Origin: Nitrospira sp. | GTDB taxonomy: Bacteria; Nitrospirota; Nitrospiria; Nitrospirales; Nitrospiraceae | Direction of reading: 5' to 3' | Length of the DNA stretch: 47,696 nt | Assembly (NCBI GenBank): GCA_025934915.1 | Contig: JAICWG010000013.1 | Span: forward strand, 1 to 47,696 | Program-made: the position numbers and the translations under genes | Notes under the pieces: generated by a model | Seen by the model: the letters and a program-made list of their open reading frames with translations, nothing else | Told to the model about the DNA's origin: nothing | Database searches by the model: none | Shown here: one piece after another, positions 34,133 through 42,279 of the stretch | Layout of the letters: each line of letters opens with the position of its first letter | How positions within the stretch are numbered: the stretch's first letter is position 1

Positions 34133-34351
34133 TCATGAAGTGGGATTCTGGTCAGTCTGTGCTGCCTGAGGTCCCAACTTACCGGTCGAGATTTTTCTCA
34201 AGCATACTGGACAGAGACAATCCTCATACCGTGCTGCGATCCAATCCATTTGTTCTTCCGTCGCGCCGATAGTCCCGCACCAACATTGATATCCGCAGCA
34301 TTGAAACGCCTGCCCGCAGCGCTCGCAGGTTTTCTGGACCGGTCCTTTCAA
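34133..34351 (-). CDS. Cysteine-rich CWC protein
   Basis: A 72-residue protein with CERCGQAFQCCGYQCWCG and later CLCPVCLRK, the pattern of the small cysteine-rich CWC family (CxxCGxxFxC...CWC), likely binding zinc or another soft metal. TTG start overlapping the btuR stop by 4 bases (TTGA), GGGGG ahead; the start codon is unusual but gives the family's N-terminus. Known family members have no assigned function. Whether it has a cobalamin role or is a passenger cannot be told, but translational coupling to btuR suggests co-function. Confidence 0.75.
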   Translation of the reverse strand: MKGPVQKTCERCGQAFQCCGYQCWCGTIGATEEQMDWIAARYEDCLCPVCLRKISTGKLGPQAAQTDQNPTS

Positions 34352-34995
34352 AATTCAACCCCCGGCTGTGCCTTGATGCCTTTTCGGAAAGGATGCTTCA
34401 CTTGCTTCATCTCCGTCACCAGATCGGCCTCTTCCAGAAGCGCCGCTGGCCCTCCTCTACCGGTGATCACCACATGTTGCATCGCTGGGCGATCGCGAAG
34501 CACCAATAGTACCTCTTCAAGGCGGACATAGTCGTACTGCAGCGCGATATTGAATTCATCGAGGACGACCATGGCATAGGAAGCATCGCGCAGGAATTCA
34601 CAAGCCGTCTTCCACGCCTGTTGTGCAAACTGCGTGTCTCGCGCACGATCTTGAGTTTCCCAGGTATAGCCTTCTCCCATCCGGAGGAAGATGACTCGAT
34701 CGCCAAAAGACGTTAGAGCGCGCTCTTCCGCAGTGTCGATGGCGCCTTTGATGAATTGCACGACCGCTACCTTCCAGCCATGCCCGATACAGCGCAACAC
34801 CATGCCCAGCGCGGCGGTCGTCTTCCCTTTGCCGGCGCCGGTATAGACCATCAAGAGGCCCTTCTCCCGTTGCGCCTCCTCAATGCGTCGATCAACCGAG
34901 GCCTTGAGGCGGTCCATTCTCGCTTTGTGTTCCTCGACGGACTGTTCCTGATGCATGTAATTCACCCTATCTCCATTCTCATGCCAGCGTTTCAT
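34348..34995 (-). CDS. btuR: BtuR/CobA-type corrinoid adenosyltransferase
   Basis: A 215-residue P-loop enzyme: LMVYTGAGKGKTTAALGMVL (P-loop), VAVVQFIKG, MVVLDEFNIALQYDYV and VVITGRGGPAALLEEADLV, the BtuR/CobO/CobA family. It adenosylates cob(I)yrinic acid a,c-diamide, the step just after CbiA, and sits immediately downstream of cbiA with ATGA overlap. An N-terminal 45-residue helix (HKARMDRLKASVDRRIEEA) is typical of the CobO type. Not homologous to the PduO-type enzyme of the same cluster. Confidence 0.94.
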   Translation of the reverse strand: MKRWHENGDRVNYMHQEQSVEEHKARMDRLKASVDRRIEEAQREKGLLMVYTGAGKGKTTAALGMVLRCIGHGWKVAVVQFIKGAIDTAEERALTSFGDRVIFLRMGEGYTWETQDRARDTQFAQQAWKTACEFLRDASYAMVVLDEFNIALQYDYVRLEEVLLVLRDRPAMQHVVITGRGGPAALLEEADLVTEMKQVKHPFRKGIKAQPGVEF

Positions 34996-36356
34996 GACAT
35001 CTTCCCTGCCTGAGTGAGACAGGCCTGAACAAAGCCCTGTGCAACCAGGGGATTTGAGGCCCAGTGGGCATGCACATAGGACGCGAGGGTGTTGCCGACT
35101 CGATACCCTTCGCGCAGGACCTCTCCACTGCGACTCCGACGAATTGTGTATAGGTGGTCGACATCCGACCGTAGATGGAAATCGGAATAGCGAAACTGGT
35201 GTCCTCGAAATCGCAAGCCGGATGGACCCAACAGAGTCGTGTCTTGGGTTTCCACTTCAACATAGCCCAGGGCTTGGAGTCGATCACGCATCACGGCCTC
35301 ACCGGGAATCAACCCAACCATTTCATGCAGTCTGCCATCAAGGGTGCGGATACCGCTCGACAGATACATGAGCCCTCCGCACTCGCCGTAGATGGGTTTT
35401 CCATCCGACGCAAAGGCGGCGACAGCCTTGCGCATCGAGTCATTCTGAGAAAGCGGTTCGGCGTGCACTTCGGGATACCCACCGCCGAAGTAAAGACCAT
35501 TGACCTCAGGAAGCCTTTCATCGTGAATGGGAGAAAACCGCACAAGCTTGGCGCCAAGGTATTCCAAGCGGCGGAGATTGTCCTCGTAGTAAAAGTGGAA
35601 GGCTTCGTCGAATGCGAGCCCGATGCGGCAACAGGGAGTCACTACAGCGGGTGCTTCGATAGATGCGCAAGCAGGCGCATCTTGGGCGAGGGCCATGATG
35701 GCGTCGAGATCGCACCACGCGGCGATACGCTCGCCCCACGCCGACAGGATGCGATCCGGCACCACGTTCGCCGTGGCGGTTTGCAGACCCAGATGCCGTT
35801 CCGGAAAGACCAATGTGTCCTCGTTCGGTAGACCTCCTAAGACTGGAAGCGATCCAGCCATGGCCGTGCGCAACAACTCCAAATGCCCACGGCTTCCAAT
35901 GCGGTTGCAGATGATCCCGGCCAAGCGGAGATTCCTGTCATACGCCTCAAATCCCCGAGACAATGGAACGATACTCCTCGCCATGCCGGAGGCATCACAG
36001 ACAAGCACGACCGGAGCGTCCAGCCATTTGGCAATTTCCGCTGTCGATCCTTCATCACCGGTCGGCGACGCCCCATCATATAAGCCCATGACTCCTTCGA
36101 TCACGGCGATATCGGCATCCCCTGAGGCTCGCAAGAACGTCTCAATCACTGCCTCTCGCCCCATCATCCAGCCGTCGAGATTATGGCAGGTAGTACCGGC
36201 GGCGCGGGCATGATAGGTCGGATCCAGATAGTCCGGCCCGCATTTGAAGACCGCGACTCGCAGACCGTGCGCGCGCAAGGCCCGGATGAGTCCGACCGTC
36301 ACGGTGGTTTTCCCGACATGACTCGATGTGCCCGCAATCACGAGACGAGAAATCAT
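34992..36356 (-). CDS. cbiA: Cobyrinic acid a,c-diamide synthase
   Basis: A 454-residue amidotransferase (CbiA/CobB): P-loop AGTSSHVGKTTVTVGLI, FKCGPDYLDPTYHARAAG, GVMGLYDG; C-terminal glutaminase with YFGGGYPEVHAE, nucleophile in YGECGGLMYLSSGI (about residue 332) and GHQFRYSDFH. It amidates the a and c carboxylates of cob(II)yrinic acid. ATGA overlaps on both sides (cbiF upstream, btuR downstream) give tight coupling. Length fits CbiA of the early-cobalt route. Confidence 0.96.
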   Translation of the reverse strand: MISRLVIAGTSSHVGKTTVTVGLIRALRAHGLRVAVFKCGPDYLDPTYHARAAGTTCHNLDGWMMGREAVIETFLRASGDADIAVIEGVMGLYDGASPTGDEGSTAEIAKWLDAPVVLVCDASGMARSIVPLSRGFEAYDRNLRLAGIICNRIGSRGHLELLRTAMAGSLPVLGGLPNEDTLVFPERHLGLQTATANVVPDRILSAWGERIAAWCDLDAIMALAQDAPACASIEAPAVVTPCCRIGLAFDEAFHFYYEDNLRRLEYLGAKLVRFSPIHDERLPEVNGLYFGGGYPEVHAEPLSQNDSMRKAVAAFASDGKPIYGECGGLMYLSSGIRTLDGRLHEMVGLIPGEAVMRDRLQALGYVEVETQDTTLLGPSGLRFRGHQFRYSDFHLRSDVDHLYTIRRSRSGEVLREGYRVGNTLASYVHAHWASNPLVAQGFVQACLTQAGKMS

Positions 36357-37207
36357 ATGGATTTCACCTCGCAGTCGGCACGACCCTCGGATTGTTTCCC
36401 GTCTAGCGTCCTCACATTCGTCGGCATGGGCTTCGCCTGCTTCCTGGACTCGGGATCGGCCTTCCGAAAGCGATGCGTGAAGCTGGGATCATAGAGTCTC
36501 GATTCGGCAAAATCGCTAGATGTCAGCACTCGGCCGATCAACACCATCGATTGAGAGCGAATGCCGGCCGCTCGGACCTTGTCCCGGATATCTCCAAGCG
36601 TGCCCCGCACGATCTGCTGATCCGGCCATGTCGCGCGATGCACGACAGCAACCGGACAATCGGTTCCATACGAGGGGATGAGGGCTCTGCTGATATCGTC
36701 GAGCAGCGTGATGCTGAGGAAAAGCGCCAGTGTGGCCTGATGCCGAGCCAGATCTTCCAGTTTTTCTCCGTCCGGCATCGATGTCCGTCCCTCCGCACGA
36801 GTGAGGATCACCGTCTGGCACAGCTCGGGAAGGGTTAATTCGCGGCCCAAGACTGCAGCGGCGGCGGTGAATGAAGAGACGCCGGGGACAATCTCATAAG
36901 AAATACCTTGCTGCTCCATGCGCCGCATCTGCTCCGCGGTGGATCCAAAGATGAGTGGATCACCTGTATGGACACGGGCGACGTCACGATCCGCATCGCG
37001 CGCCGCGATAATGACCTCCATGATCTGGTCGAGCGTCATGCCGGACGAATCGAGCACCCGCGCATCCGGCCTTGCATGCGCCAGGACTTCTGGAGGCACG
37101 AGCGAGCCCGTGTACAGCACGACCGGACATGATGCGATCAGGTCGGCTCCGCGCAGCGTCAGTAAACGGGGATCGCCCGGTCCGGCTCCGATTACATAGA
37201 CTCGCAC
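36353..37207 (-). CDS. cbiF: Cobalt-precorrin-4 C11-methyltransferase
   Basis: A 284-residue SAM-dependent tetrapyrrole methylase: VRVYVIGAGPGDPRLLTLRG, YTGSLVPPEVL, DADRDVARVHTGDPLIFGST and YEIVPGVSSFTAAAAVLGRE, specific for the CbiF/CobM group. It methylates C-11. The GTG start at 37207 follows AAGGGAA at good spacing, 13 bases after the upstream stop. The C-terminal 40 residues (RKADPESRKQAKPMP onward) are an extra polar tail beyond the catalytic fold. ATGA overlap with cbiA. Confidence 0.94.
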   Translation of the reverse strand: MRVYVIGAGPGDPRLLTLRGADLIASCPVVLYTGSLVPPEVLAHARPDARVLDSSGMTLDQIMEVIIAARDADRDVARVHTGDPLIFGSTAEQMRRMEQQGISYEIVPGVSSFTAAAAVLGRELTLPELCQTVILTRAEGRTSMPDGEKLEDLARHQATLALFLSITLLDDISRALIPSYGTDCPVAVVHRATWPDQQIVRGTLGDIRDKVRAAGIRSQSMVLIGRVLTSSDFAESRLYDPSFTHRFRKADPESRKQAKPMPTNVRTLDGKQSEGRADCEVKSI

Positions 37208-37220
37208 ATTCAGGTTCCCT

Positions 37221-37637
37221 TCATGTACAGCGCAGCACCGTATCCCGCACGATCTGCCAAATTGGTGGCGGGATCTCGCCAAGCCATCGCGCCGGTGTGA
37301 TTGCCGCCACCAGATCGGAGTCCTCATCCTGTTGTCCGGTTACAAGTCGCCACAGACGTTCGCTGATAGACCCGGTCCGCCGGATGAGAAAGGTTTCCAC
37401 CAGCAGACGCGGGAGCGATTCGTCTTCGACTTCGAGCTGGAGATAGGGCGGCGCGATGTCGACGGCCCGGCATGGAGAGAGTCGAATAAAGGGCCGCTTG
37501 AGGGCATCGATCTCGTCATTTGGTGGCTCAAAGCCGGCTACGGCCCAATCGCATGGCATCTTTGTATTCCCTATGAGGTAGTACTGATCCTGCGTCTCCG
37601 CCACAATCGCACCAGCTAATCGCCCCACCCGTGCCAT
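37221..37637 (-). CDS. Unknown 138-residue protein between cbiH and cbiF
   Basis: I do not recognise this protein. It is soluble, with a beta-rich N-terminal part (RLAGAIVAETQDQYYLIGNT, KMPCDWAVAGFEPPNDE), a middle AVDIAPPYLQLEVEDESLPR, and a helical C-terminal part ending PPIWQIVRDTVLRCT. It has two cysteines, no membrane span and no signal peptide. Its ATG shares one base with the cbiH stop (TGATG) and cbiF follows 13 bases later, so it is translated with two corrin-ring methylases. Such tight embedding argues for a role in the corrin-ring stage, for example as a small subunit or chaperone of a methylase. Confidence 0.75.
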   Translation of the reverse strand: MARVGRLAGAIVAETQDQYYLIGNTKMPCDWAVAGFEPPNDEIDALKRPFIRLSPCRAVDIAPPYLQLEVEDESLPRLLVETFLIRRTGSISERLWRLVTGQQDEDSDLVAAITPARWLGEIPPPIWQIVRDTVLRCT

Positions 37638-38479
37638 CACTCAACCTTTCTGCCCATGTCCGCCGCTGTGACAAGCGAGAAACCTGGTCTCTGGCCTGGT
37701 AGTACTTCACCGTCCGATCTGTACTTGTTCGTATAGCCGCGCGGCGTGACCATATAGCCTTCAAAGGTGAATGTCTGGCTCGAACCCACCAGCACAGTCG
37801 TGAGCATTCCGATCTCGTACTCGAGGAAATGATCCAGATCTGTCAAGATGGTGTGTTGTAGTTTTCTATAGGCACTCTTGACCAACGCCACAGGCGTTGT
37901 GCCCTCGCGGTAGCGGCGAATAATGGTCTGCGCCTCGACGATCTGGCGGGTCCGTCGCCCGCTCGCTGGATTGTAGAGCCCGATGACGAAATCTGCAGAG
38001 GCAACGGCATCGATTCGCCGCGCGATCACAGGCCATGGAGTCAACAGATCCGACAGAGAAATCGCGCAAAAATCATGGACGAGCGGAGCGCCGACCAACG
38101 AGCCGCAGGAGTTGAGCGCCGTCATACCGGGGATAAGGCGAAGCTCCGGCGAGTCACCTCGTTTCCATTCGATGTCCCGCAACACCTCGAATACCAGGCC
38201 GGCCATGCCATAGACGCCGGCATCGCCCGACGATATCAATACGACTTTCTCTCCGGCGCGGGCTCGTTCCACTGCCGCCCGCGCACGGCCGATTTCCTCG
38301 GTCATCCCGGTTCTGATGATGTCCTTGCCTTCGATCAAATGCCACACGAGTTTAATGTAAGTCGTGTAGCCGACGATCAACTCTGCCTCGGTGATCGCAG
38401 ACAGGGCCGCCGGTGTCGTGTGCTCACCAGCGCCCGGCCCGATCCCGACCACGGAGAGCACTCCCTTGCTGTTACTCAT
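37637..38479 (-). CDS. cbiH: Cobalt-precorrin-3B C17-methyltransferase
   Basis: A 280-residue tetrapyrrole methylase of the CbiH/CobJ group: LSVVGIGPGAGEHTTPAAL, LIVGYTTYIKLV, LISSGDAGVYGMAGLVFEV, LVGAPLVHDFCAISLSDLLTPW and FVIGLYNPASGRRTRQI. It methylates C-17 with ring contraction; in the early-cobalt route the lactone then goes to CbiG. No CobG/CobZ oxygenase is present, consistent with CbiH doing the contraction. The C-terminal TPRGYTNKY is typical. ATGA overlap with cbiG. Confidence 0.95.
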   Translation of the reverse strand: MSNSKGVLSVVGIGPGAGEHTTPAALSAITEAELIVGYTTYIKLVWHLIEGKDIIRTGMTEEIGRARAAVERARAGEKVVLISSGDAGVYGMAGLVFEVLRDIEWKRGDSPELRLIPGMTALNSCGSLVGAPLVHDFCAISLSDLLTPWPVIARRIDAVASADFVIGLYNPASGRRTRQIVEAQTIIRRYREGTTPVALVKSAYRKLQHTILTDLDHFLEYEIGMLTTVLVGSSQTFTFEGYMVTPRGYTNKYRSDGEVLPGQRPGFSLVTAADMGRKVE

Positions 38480-39618
38480 ACATTCGCCTCCGTCATGCGC
38501 TTGTGAAACGGAATCCGCGCAACGGCCAACGTCATTGATCGACCGGCATTCGGTTCGGTATAGGTCTGTTTGGGGACAAGTAAGGTTGGGGTGCCGGCAC
38601 CCAGCAGGGCAGCCGGCTCAGCCACACCGCGTGACCCCACGAAACGCTTGACGGCTTCCGAGGGATTCTCAATGCCCGGCACGACATCGAGATCTTCGGC
38701 CGGGAACGTCTGTATCGGCCAGTGAAAACGTTCCGCAAGGGCTAAAAATGCCGGTTCATCCTTCTTCTTGTCGATCGTCGCAACGACCTTCACGGATTTT
38801 GGAGAAAGCCTGTGCTTGGCGAGCAGCATTATGACGCCGCGCTCGACCAGGTCTGGGGCGGTTCCCTTGTCACACCCCAATCCCAGGATCAGACTCTTCG
38901 GCCGATAGATCACTGCCGTCTCCCAATGTATTGGATGCGTCTCATGAAAATCACGATCGGTCGCGACCAGCAACATTTCGAACTGCCGAGGGTCGGCCTG
39001 TTCCAACGAAGTCATATAGGTGACGCCCTCCGGTAATGGCTTGTCTAAAGGCCACCAATCGGGCTCGCCGCTTTCTTGCACAAAGGCGACTGGAGCGGCG
39101 TTCACGACGGCGGCACAACCGCGCGTGACATTGCGATCCGGATCATCGAGTTGCCATCCCAAATTTCTGCCGAGGATGTCCACAGTCAACGTCCCGCGCA
39201 CATCGGAGGCGGTCGTAATGACCGGCTGCGCGCCCAAGACTTCGGCCACTCTTGTCGTGAACGCATTGCCTCTCCCCACATGCCCTGACAAGACACAGAT
39301 GCTGAATCGCGCATCGTCGTCGAGACAAATCACGGCTGGATCGATCTTCTTATTCTTCATGAGCGGTGCGATCATGCGGACGACCGCCCCGACGCTGATG
39401 ATGAAGACATGACAATCATAGGCGGTGAATGTCTCAGTGAGGCAGGGACCCATCGGAAGCGGCAGCGGGTGTGATGCCGTTCCACCCGGCACCAAGGCAC
39501 GGAGTTTCTCAGACACGTACAAATCGGCGCCTGACAGGCTCTCAAGAAGTTTGATCGCGATCTGGATGCCATGCTTCGTGATGACGTAGACCGCAAACGG
39601 TCGACGTTCGGTCGTCAT
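38476..39618 (-). CDS. cbiG: Cobalt-precorrin-5A hydrolase
   Basis: A 380-residue CbiG: N-terminal FAVYVITKHGIQIAIKL, VFIISVGAVVRMIAPLM, DDDARFSICVLSGHVGRGN with the NAFTTRVAEVLGAQPVITTA signature, and the C-terminal CobE-like domain LILGLGCDKGTAPDLVERG with LGAGTPTLLVPKQTY. It opens the delta-lactone, releasing C-20 as acetaldehyde. Its presence marks the oxygen-independent, early-cobalt branch. It shares one base with the cbiL stop and 4 with cbiH. Confidence 0.95.
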   Translation of the reverse strand: MTTERRPFAVYVITKHGIQIAIKLLESLSGADLYVSEKLRALVPGGTASHPLPLPMGPCLTETFTAYDCHVFIISVGAVVRMIAPLMKNKKIDPAVICLDDDARFSICVLSGHVGRGNAFTTRVAEVLGAQPVITTASDVRGTLTVDILGRNLGWQLDDPDRNVTRGCAAVVNAAPVAFVQESGEPDWWPLDKPLPEGVTYMTSLEQADPRQFEMLLVATDRDFHETHPIHWETAVIYRPKSLILGLGCDKGTAPDLVERGVIMLLAKHRLSPKSVKVVATIDKKKDEPAFLALAERFHWPIQTFPAEDLDVVPGIENPSEAVKRFVGSRGVAEPAALLGAGTPTLLVPKQTYTEPNAGRSMTLAVARIPFHKRMTEANV

Positions 39619-40379
39619 TACGCTTCGCCTCGAAGCGGGACCGCACCAGCCAAGAGGCCGCTGTGCTCCTTACGGGAGACGATCACCATGGCAAAACAAT
39701 CTCCACGCTCCGCTTGCACCAGGCGCAGATTGCGCACAATACGCTGCTCTGCCATCGTCGCCTTCGACACATACACGGCGCGATCGAGGAGCCCCATGTG
39801 GTCGAGCGCTTCAACAATGTTTGGTATCTCGGCCCCCAGTTTCATTAAAACCACCGTGTCGAATTCTTGAAGCAACCTTTCCAGATCTTTAAGGCCATAG
39901 GTTCCAGGGACGATGGCGATACGCTCCTGACCGTCGGCCAGCGGGATACCGGTGACGGCCGGTACCGCCGTGATCGAGGACACGCCGGGCACGACTTCGA
40001 TCACCACACCCGGCCACCGGCGCGGAGCTTCCTGCTTGAGGTAAATGAATGTGCTGAATAGCGAAGGATCGCCTTCGGTGGCGAAGGCGACATCCAAGCC
40101 TCTTTCCAACCGCTCCCCAATGGCGTTGAAGGCCTTGTCCCAAGCAGGTCGCAATTGCTCGGGATCCTTCTTCATTGGAAATGTGAGGAAGAGGCGTTCC
40201 TGGTTCAGCACGCTCCCCAATACCGGCTTGATGATCTGCCAGGCCTTCGAGGTTCCATAGTCCGAACTGCGGGGCAACGCGAGCACGCCGGTCCGGCGCA
40301 AAACGTTCAGCGCCCGCAACGTCAGCAGGTCCGATGCCCCCGGACCGACACCGACTCCATACAGCGTCCCGTAGGTCAT
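39618..40379 (-). CDS. cbiL: Cobalt-precorrin-2 C20-methyltransferase
   Basis: A 253-residue tetrapyrrole methylase: YGTLYGVGVGPGASDLLTLR, RTGVLALPRS, LTFPMKKDP, DVAFATEGDPSLFSTFIYL and EVVPGVSSITAVPAVTGIPL, diagnostic of CbiL/CobI. It methylates C-20, the first methylation after cobalt-precorrin-2. ATGA overlap with cbiET upstream; A shared with cbiG downstream. Length and motifs are complete. Confidence 0.95.
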   Translation of the reverse strand: MTYGTLYGVGVGPGASDLLTLRALNVLRRTGVLALPRSSDYGTSKAWQIIKPVLGSVLNQERLFLTFPMKKDPEQLRPAWDKAFNAIGERLERGLDVAFATEGDPSLFSTFIYLKQEAPRRWPGVVIEVVPGVSSITAVPAVTGIPLADGQERIAIVPGTYGLKDLERLLQEFDTVVLMKLGAEIPNIVEALDHMGLLDRAVYVSKATMAEQRIVRNLRLVQAERGDCFAMVIVSRKEHSGLLAGAVPLRGEA

Positions 40380-41632
40380 GCCGGCACCTCGGCTGCTTCA
40401 GGCTTCGTCACGGCAAAAATTTGAATGGGGTTCAGCGCCTCGTAACGGAGATAATGGGCCAGCGGTTCGGACCTCGATACTTGTAACAATGTGACTTCTG
40501 GAACAAGGCGATGACGCCGAATGGACTGGTACGCTTCGCCAGCATTTTCTAACGTGATGGTATTGACTACCAGACGTCCGCCGGGATGCAGGCGTTCAAG
40601 CGCGACATCAATGATGGCCTCCATGCTGCCCTTGCTGCCGCCGACAAAAATTGCATGGGGAGACTCCAGATCCGACAAGACCACTGGGGCTTTACCTTCC
40701 ACTACTCGCACATTGTCCACGGCATGGATCCGCATGTTGTCCCGGCAAATCTCCGCGCCTTCTGGGTCGACCTCGATCGCGTAGATGCGGCCTTCCGGGG
40801 CAAGCCAAGCCGCTTCAATGGAGACCGACCCGGATCCCGCGCCGATGTCCCAGACGACACTATCCGGTTTGATGTGAAGCATCGCGAGGGAGAGCAGACG
40901 GACCTCCCGTTTGGTGATCAAACCTTTCTTGGGCATCCGTTTCGCGAAGGCCTCTTCGTGCAGGAAGGGAATCGTCGGCGGTCGCCGCCACCCTGGATCG
41001 TCTCGTCTCAGCAGCAACACATTCAACGGCCGGATATCCTCCGTGACCGTGAGCTCTTGCAACGAGAAGGCACGTACCCGTTCATCGGCTGCGCCCAGAC
41101 TTTCACAGACCCATGCCTGCCATCTCGTTTCTCCAGACTCGGTCATATGCGCCGCAATCTTCGTCGGCGAATTCGTGTCATCAGTGAGAACCGCCAGCTT
41201 CGAGAGACGTTTCAGTTTGGCAAGAAATCCTGTCAACGGACGCCCGTGCAAGGAAATGAACGCGGCATCGTCCCACTTGAGACCTGCGCGGGCAAAGGCG
41301 AGCTGCACTGACGAGAGCTGCGGTATGATCTCCACATGCTCAGCTCCTATCTTTTGGATCACGAGCCCGCCCACGCCAAAAAAGAGAGGATCCCCCGATG
41401 CCAAGATGCACACATTCTGTTCTTCGGCCAGGTGAACGATCTCATCGAGCGCCGAGGCGATTCCGTTCTTCAGTGAAATCCGCCTGCCATGAAACTGCGG
41501 AAAAAATTCCAGATGGCGCTCACCTCCCACCAACACTTGTGCGTTCGTGATGACACCCATGGCCCGGCTCGTCAGGCCTAGGCAGCCGTCGTCCCCGATT
41601 CCCACCACAGAGACCGCTTTCCTGCGACTCAT
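40376..41632 (-). CDS. cbiET: Fused cobalt-precorrin-7 C5/C15-methyltransferase and decarboxylase (CbiET)
   Basis: A 418-residue fusion. Residues 1-210 are CbiE (VSVVGIGDDGCLGLTSRA, LVGGERHLEFFP, VCILASGDPLFFGVG); residues 225-418 are CbiT, a Rossmann methylase (LITKREVRLLSLAMLH, VVWDIGAGSGSVSIEAAWLA, IFVGGSKGSMEAII). Together they methylate C-5 and C-15 and decarboxylate the acetate on ring C; the fusion equals CobL. ATGA overlaps on both sides. The substrate is the reduced corrin that CbiJ would make, but CbiJ is not found in this window. Confidence 0.95.
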   Translation of the reverse strand: MSRRKAVSVVGIGDDGCLGLTSRAMGVITNAQVLVGGERHLEFFPQFHGRRISLKNGIASALDEIVHLAEEQNVCILASGDPLFFGVGGLVIQKIGAEHVEIIPQLSSVQLAFARAGLKWDDAAFISLHGRPLTGFLAKLKRLSKLAVLTDDTNSPTKIAAHMTESGETRWQAWVCESLGAADERVRAFSLQELTVTEDIRPLNVLLLRRDDPGWRRPPTIPFLHEEAFAKRMPKKGLITKREVRLLSLAMLHIKPDSVVWDIGAGSGSVSIEAAWLAPEGRIYAIEVDPEGAEICRDNMRIHAVDNVRVVEGKAPVVLSDLESPHAIFVGGSKGSMEAIIDVALERLHPGGRLVVNTITLENAGEAYQSIRRHRLVPEVTLLQVSRSEPLAHYLRYEALNPIQIFAVTKPEAAEVPA

Positions 41633-42279
41633 GACCGCCCCTCCGTCGATAGCAGCAACAGGGCGTGGATGATCGCAACGGCGATCGGGCTCCCCCCCTT
41701 GCGGCCGGTTGCGACGATGAACGGGCGGGCCAATGATAGGGTGACCTCTTTCGATTCGGCCGCCGAAACAAATCCCACCGGGACCCCGATCACCAATGCC
41801 GGCCTTGCACTCTCTTCGCGGACCAGACGCGCCAATTCGAGAAGCGCCGTCGGTGCATTCCCGATCGCGACGATCGCTCCATTGAGCACATTCAGCCGAT
41901 GGGCTTTCCGCATGGCCTCGATCGCCCGCGTTGAGTTATTTGCCTTGGCCGTCGCGATGACGTCATCGTCGGCGATGAAGGACTGGACGGTACATCCATA
42001 TGATGACAGCCGGTCCTCATTGAGACCGGCTGCGATCATTTTTACATCGACCAGGATCGGACATCCGGAGAGAAGCGCCGAGATGCCGGATGTCACCGCA
42101 TCGGGATGGAAGCGCATCAAGGTCTTGAATTCGAAGTCCGCCGTCGCATGGATGACGCGCCGCACAATTTGCCACTCAGGAGGAGCATAGCCATGTGGTC
42201 CCGCTTCGCGGTCGATGATGGCGAAGCTGTTGTCTTCGATAGTGCGCCCCAGCAAGGTCATTTGCCGCATGTCGTTCAT
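41629..42279 (-). CDS. cbiC: Cobalt-precorrin-8 methylmutase
   Basis: A 216-residue CbiC/CobH: IEDNSFAIIDREAGPHGYAP, VRRVIHATADFEFKTLMRFH (with the catalytic His), CPILVDVKMIAAG, AIVAIGNAPTALLEL and ALVIGVPVGFVSAAESKE. It moves the methyl group from C-11 to C-12, giving cobyrinic acid. The ATG at 42279 overlaps the cbiD stop (ATGA), which decides over an in-frame codon 7 residues earlier. Ends with ATGA overlap with cbiET. Confidence 0.95.
   Translation of the reverse strand: MNDMRQMTLLGRTIEDNSFAIIDREAGPHGYAPPEWQIVRRVIHATADFEFKTLMRFHPDAVTSGISALLSGCPILVDVKMIAAGLNEDRLSSYGCTVQSFIADDDVIATAKANNSTRAIEAMRKAHRLNVLNGAIVAIGNAPTALLELARLVREESARPALVIGVPVGFVSAAESKEVTLSLARPFIVATGRKGGSPIAVAIIHALLLLSTEGRS

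Noticed and set aside
40586..41311. Plus-strand open frame of 241 codons opposite cbiET
   Set aside because: Antisense to conserved CbiE/CbiT motifs; its own composition is Arg/His-rich without fold features.
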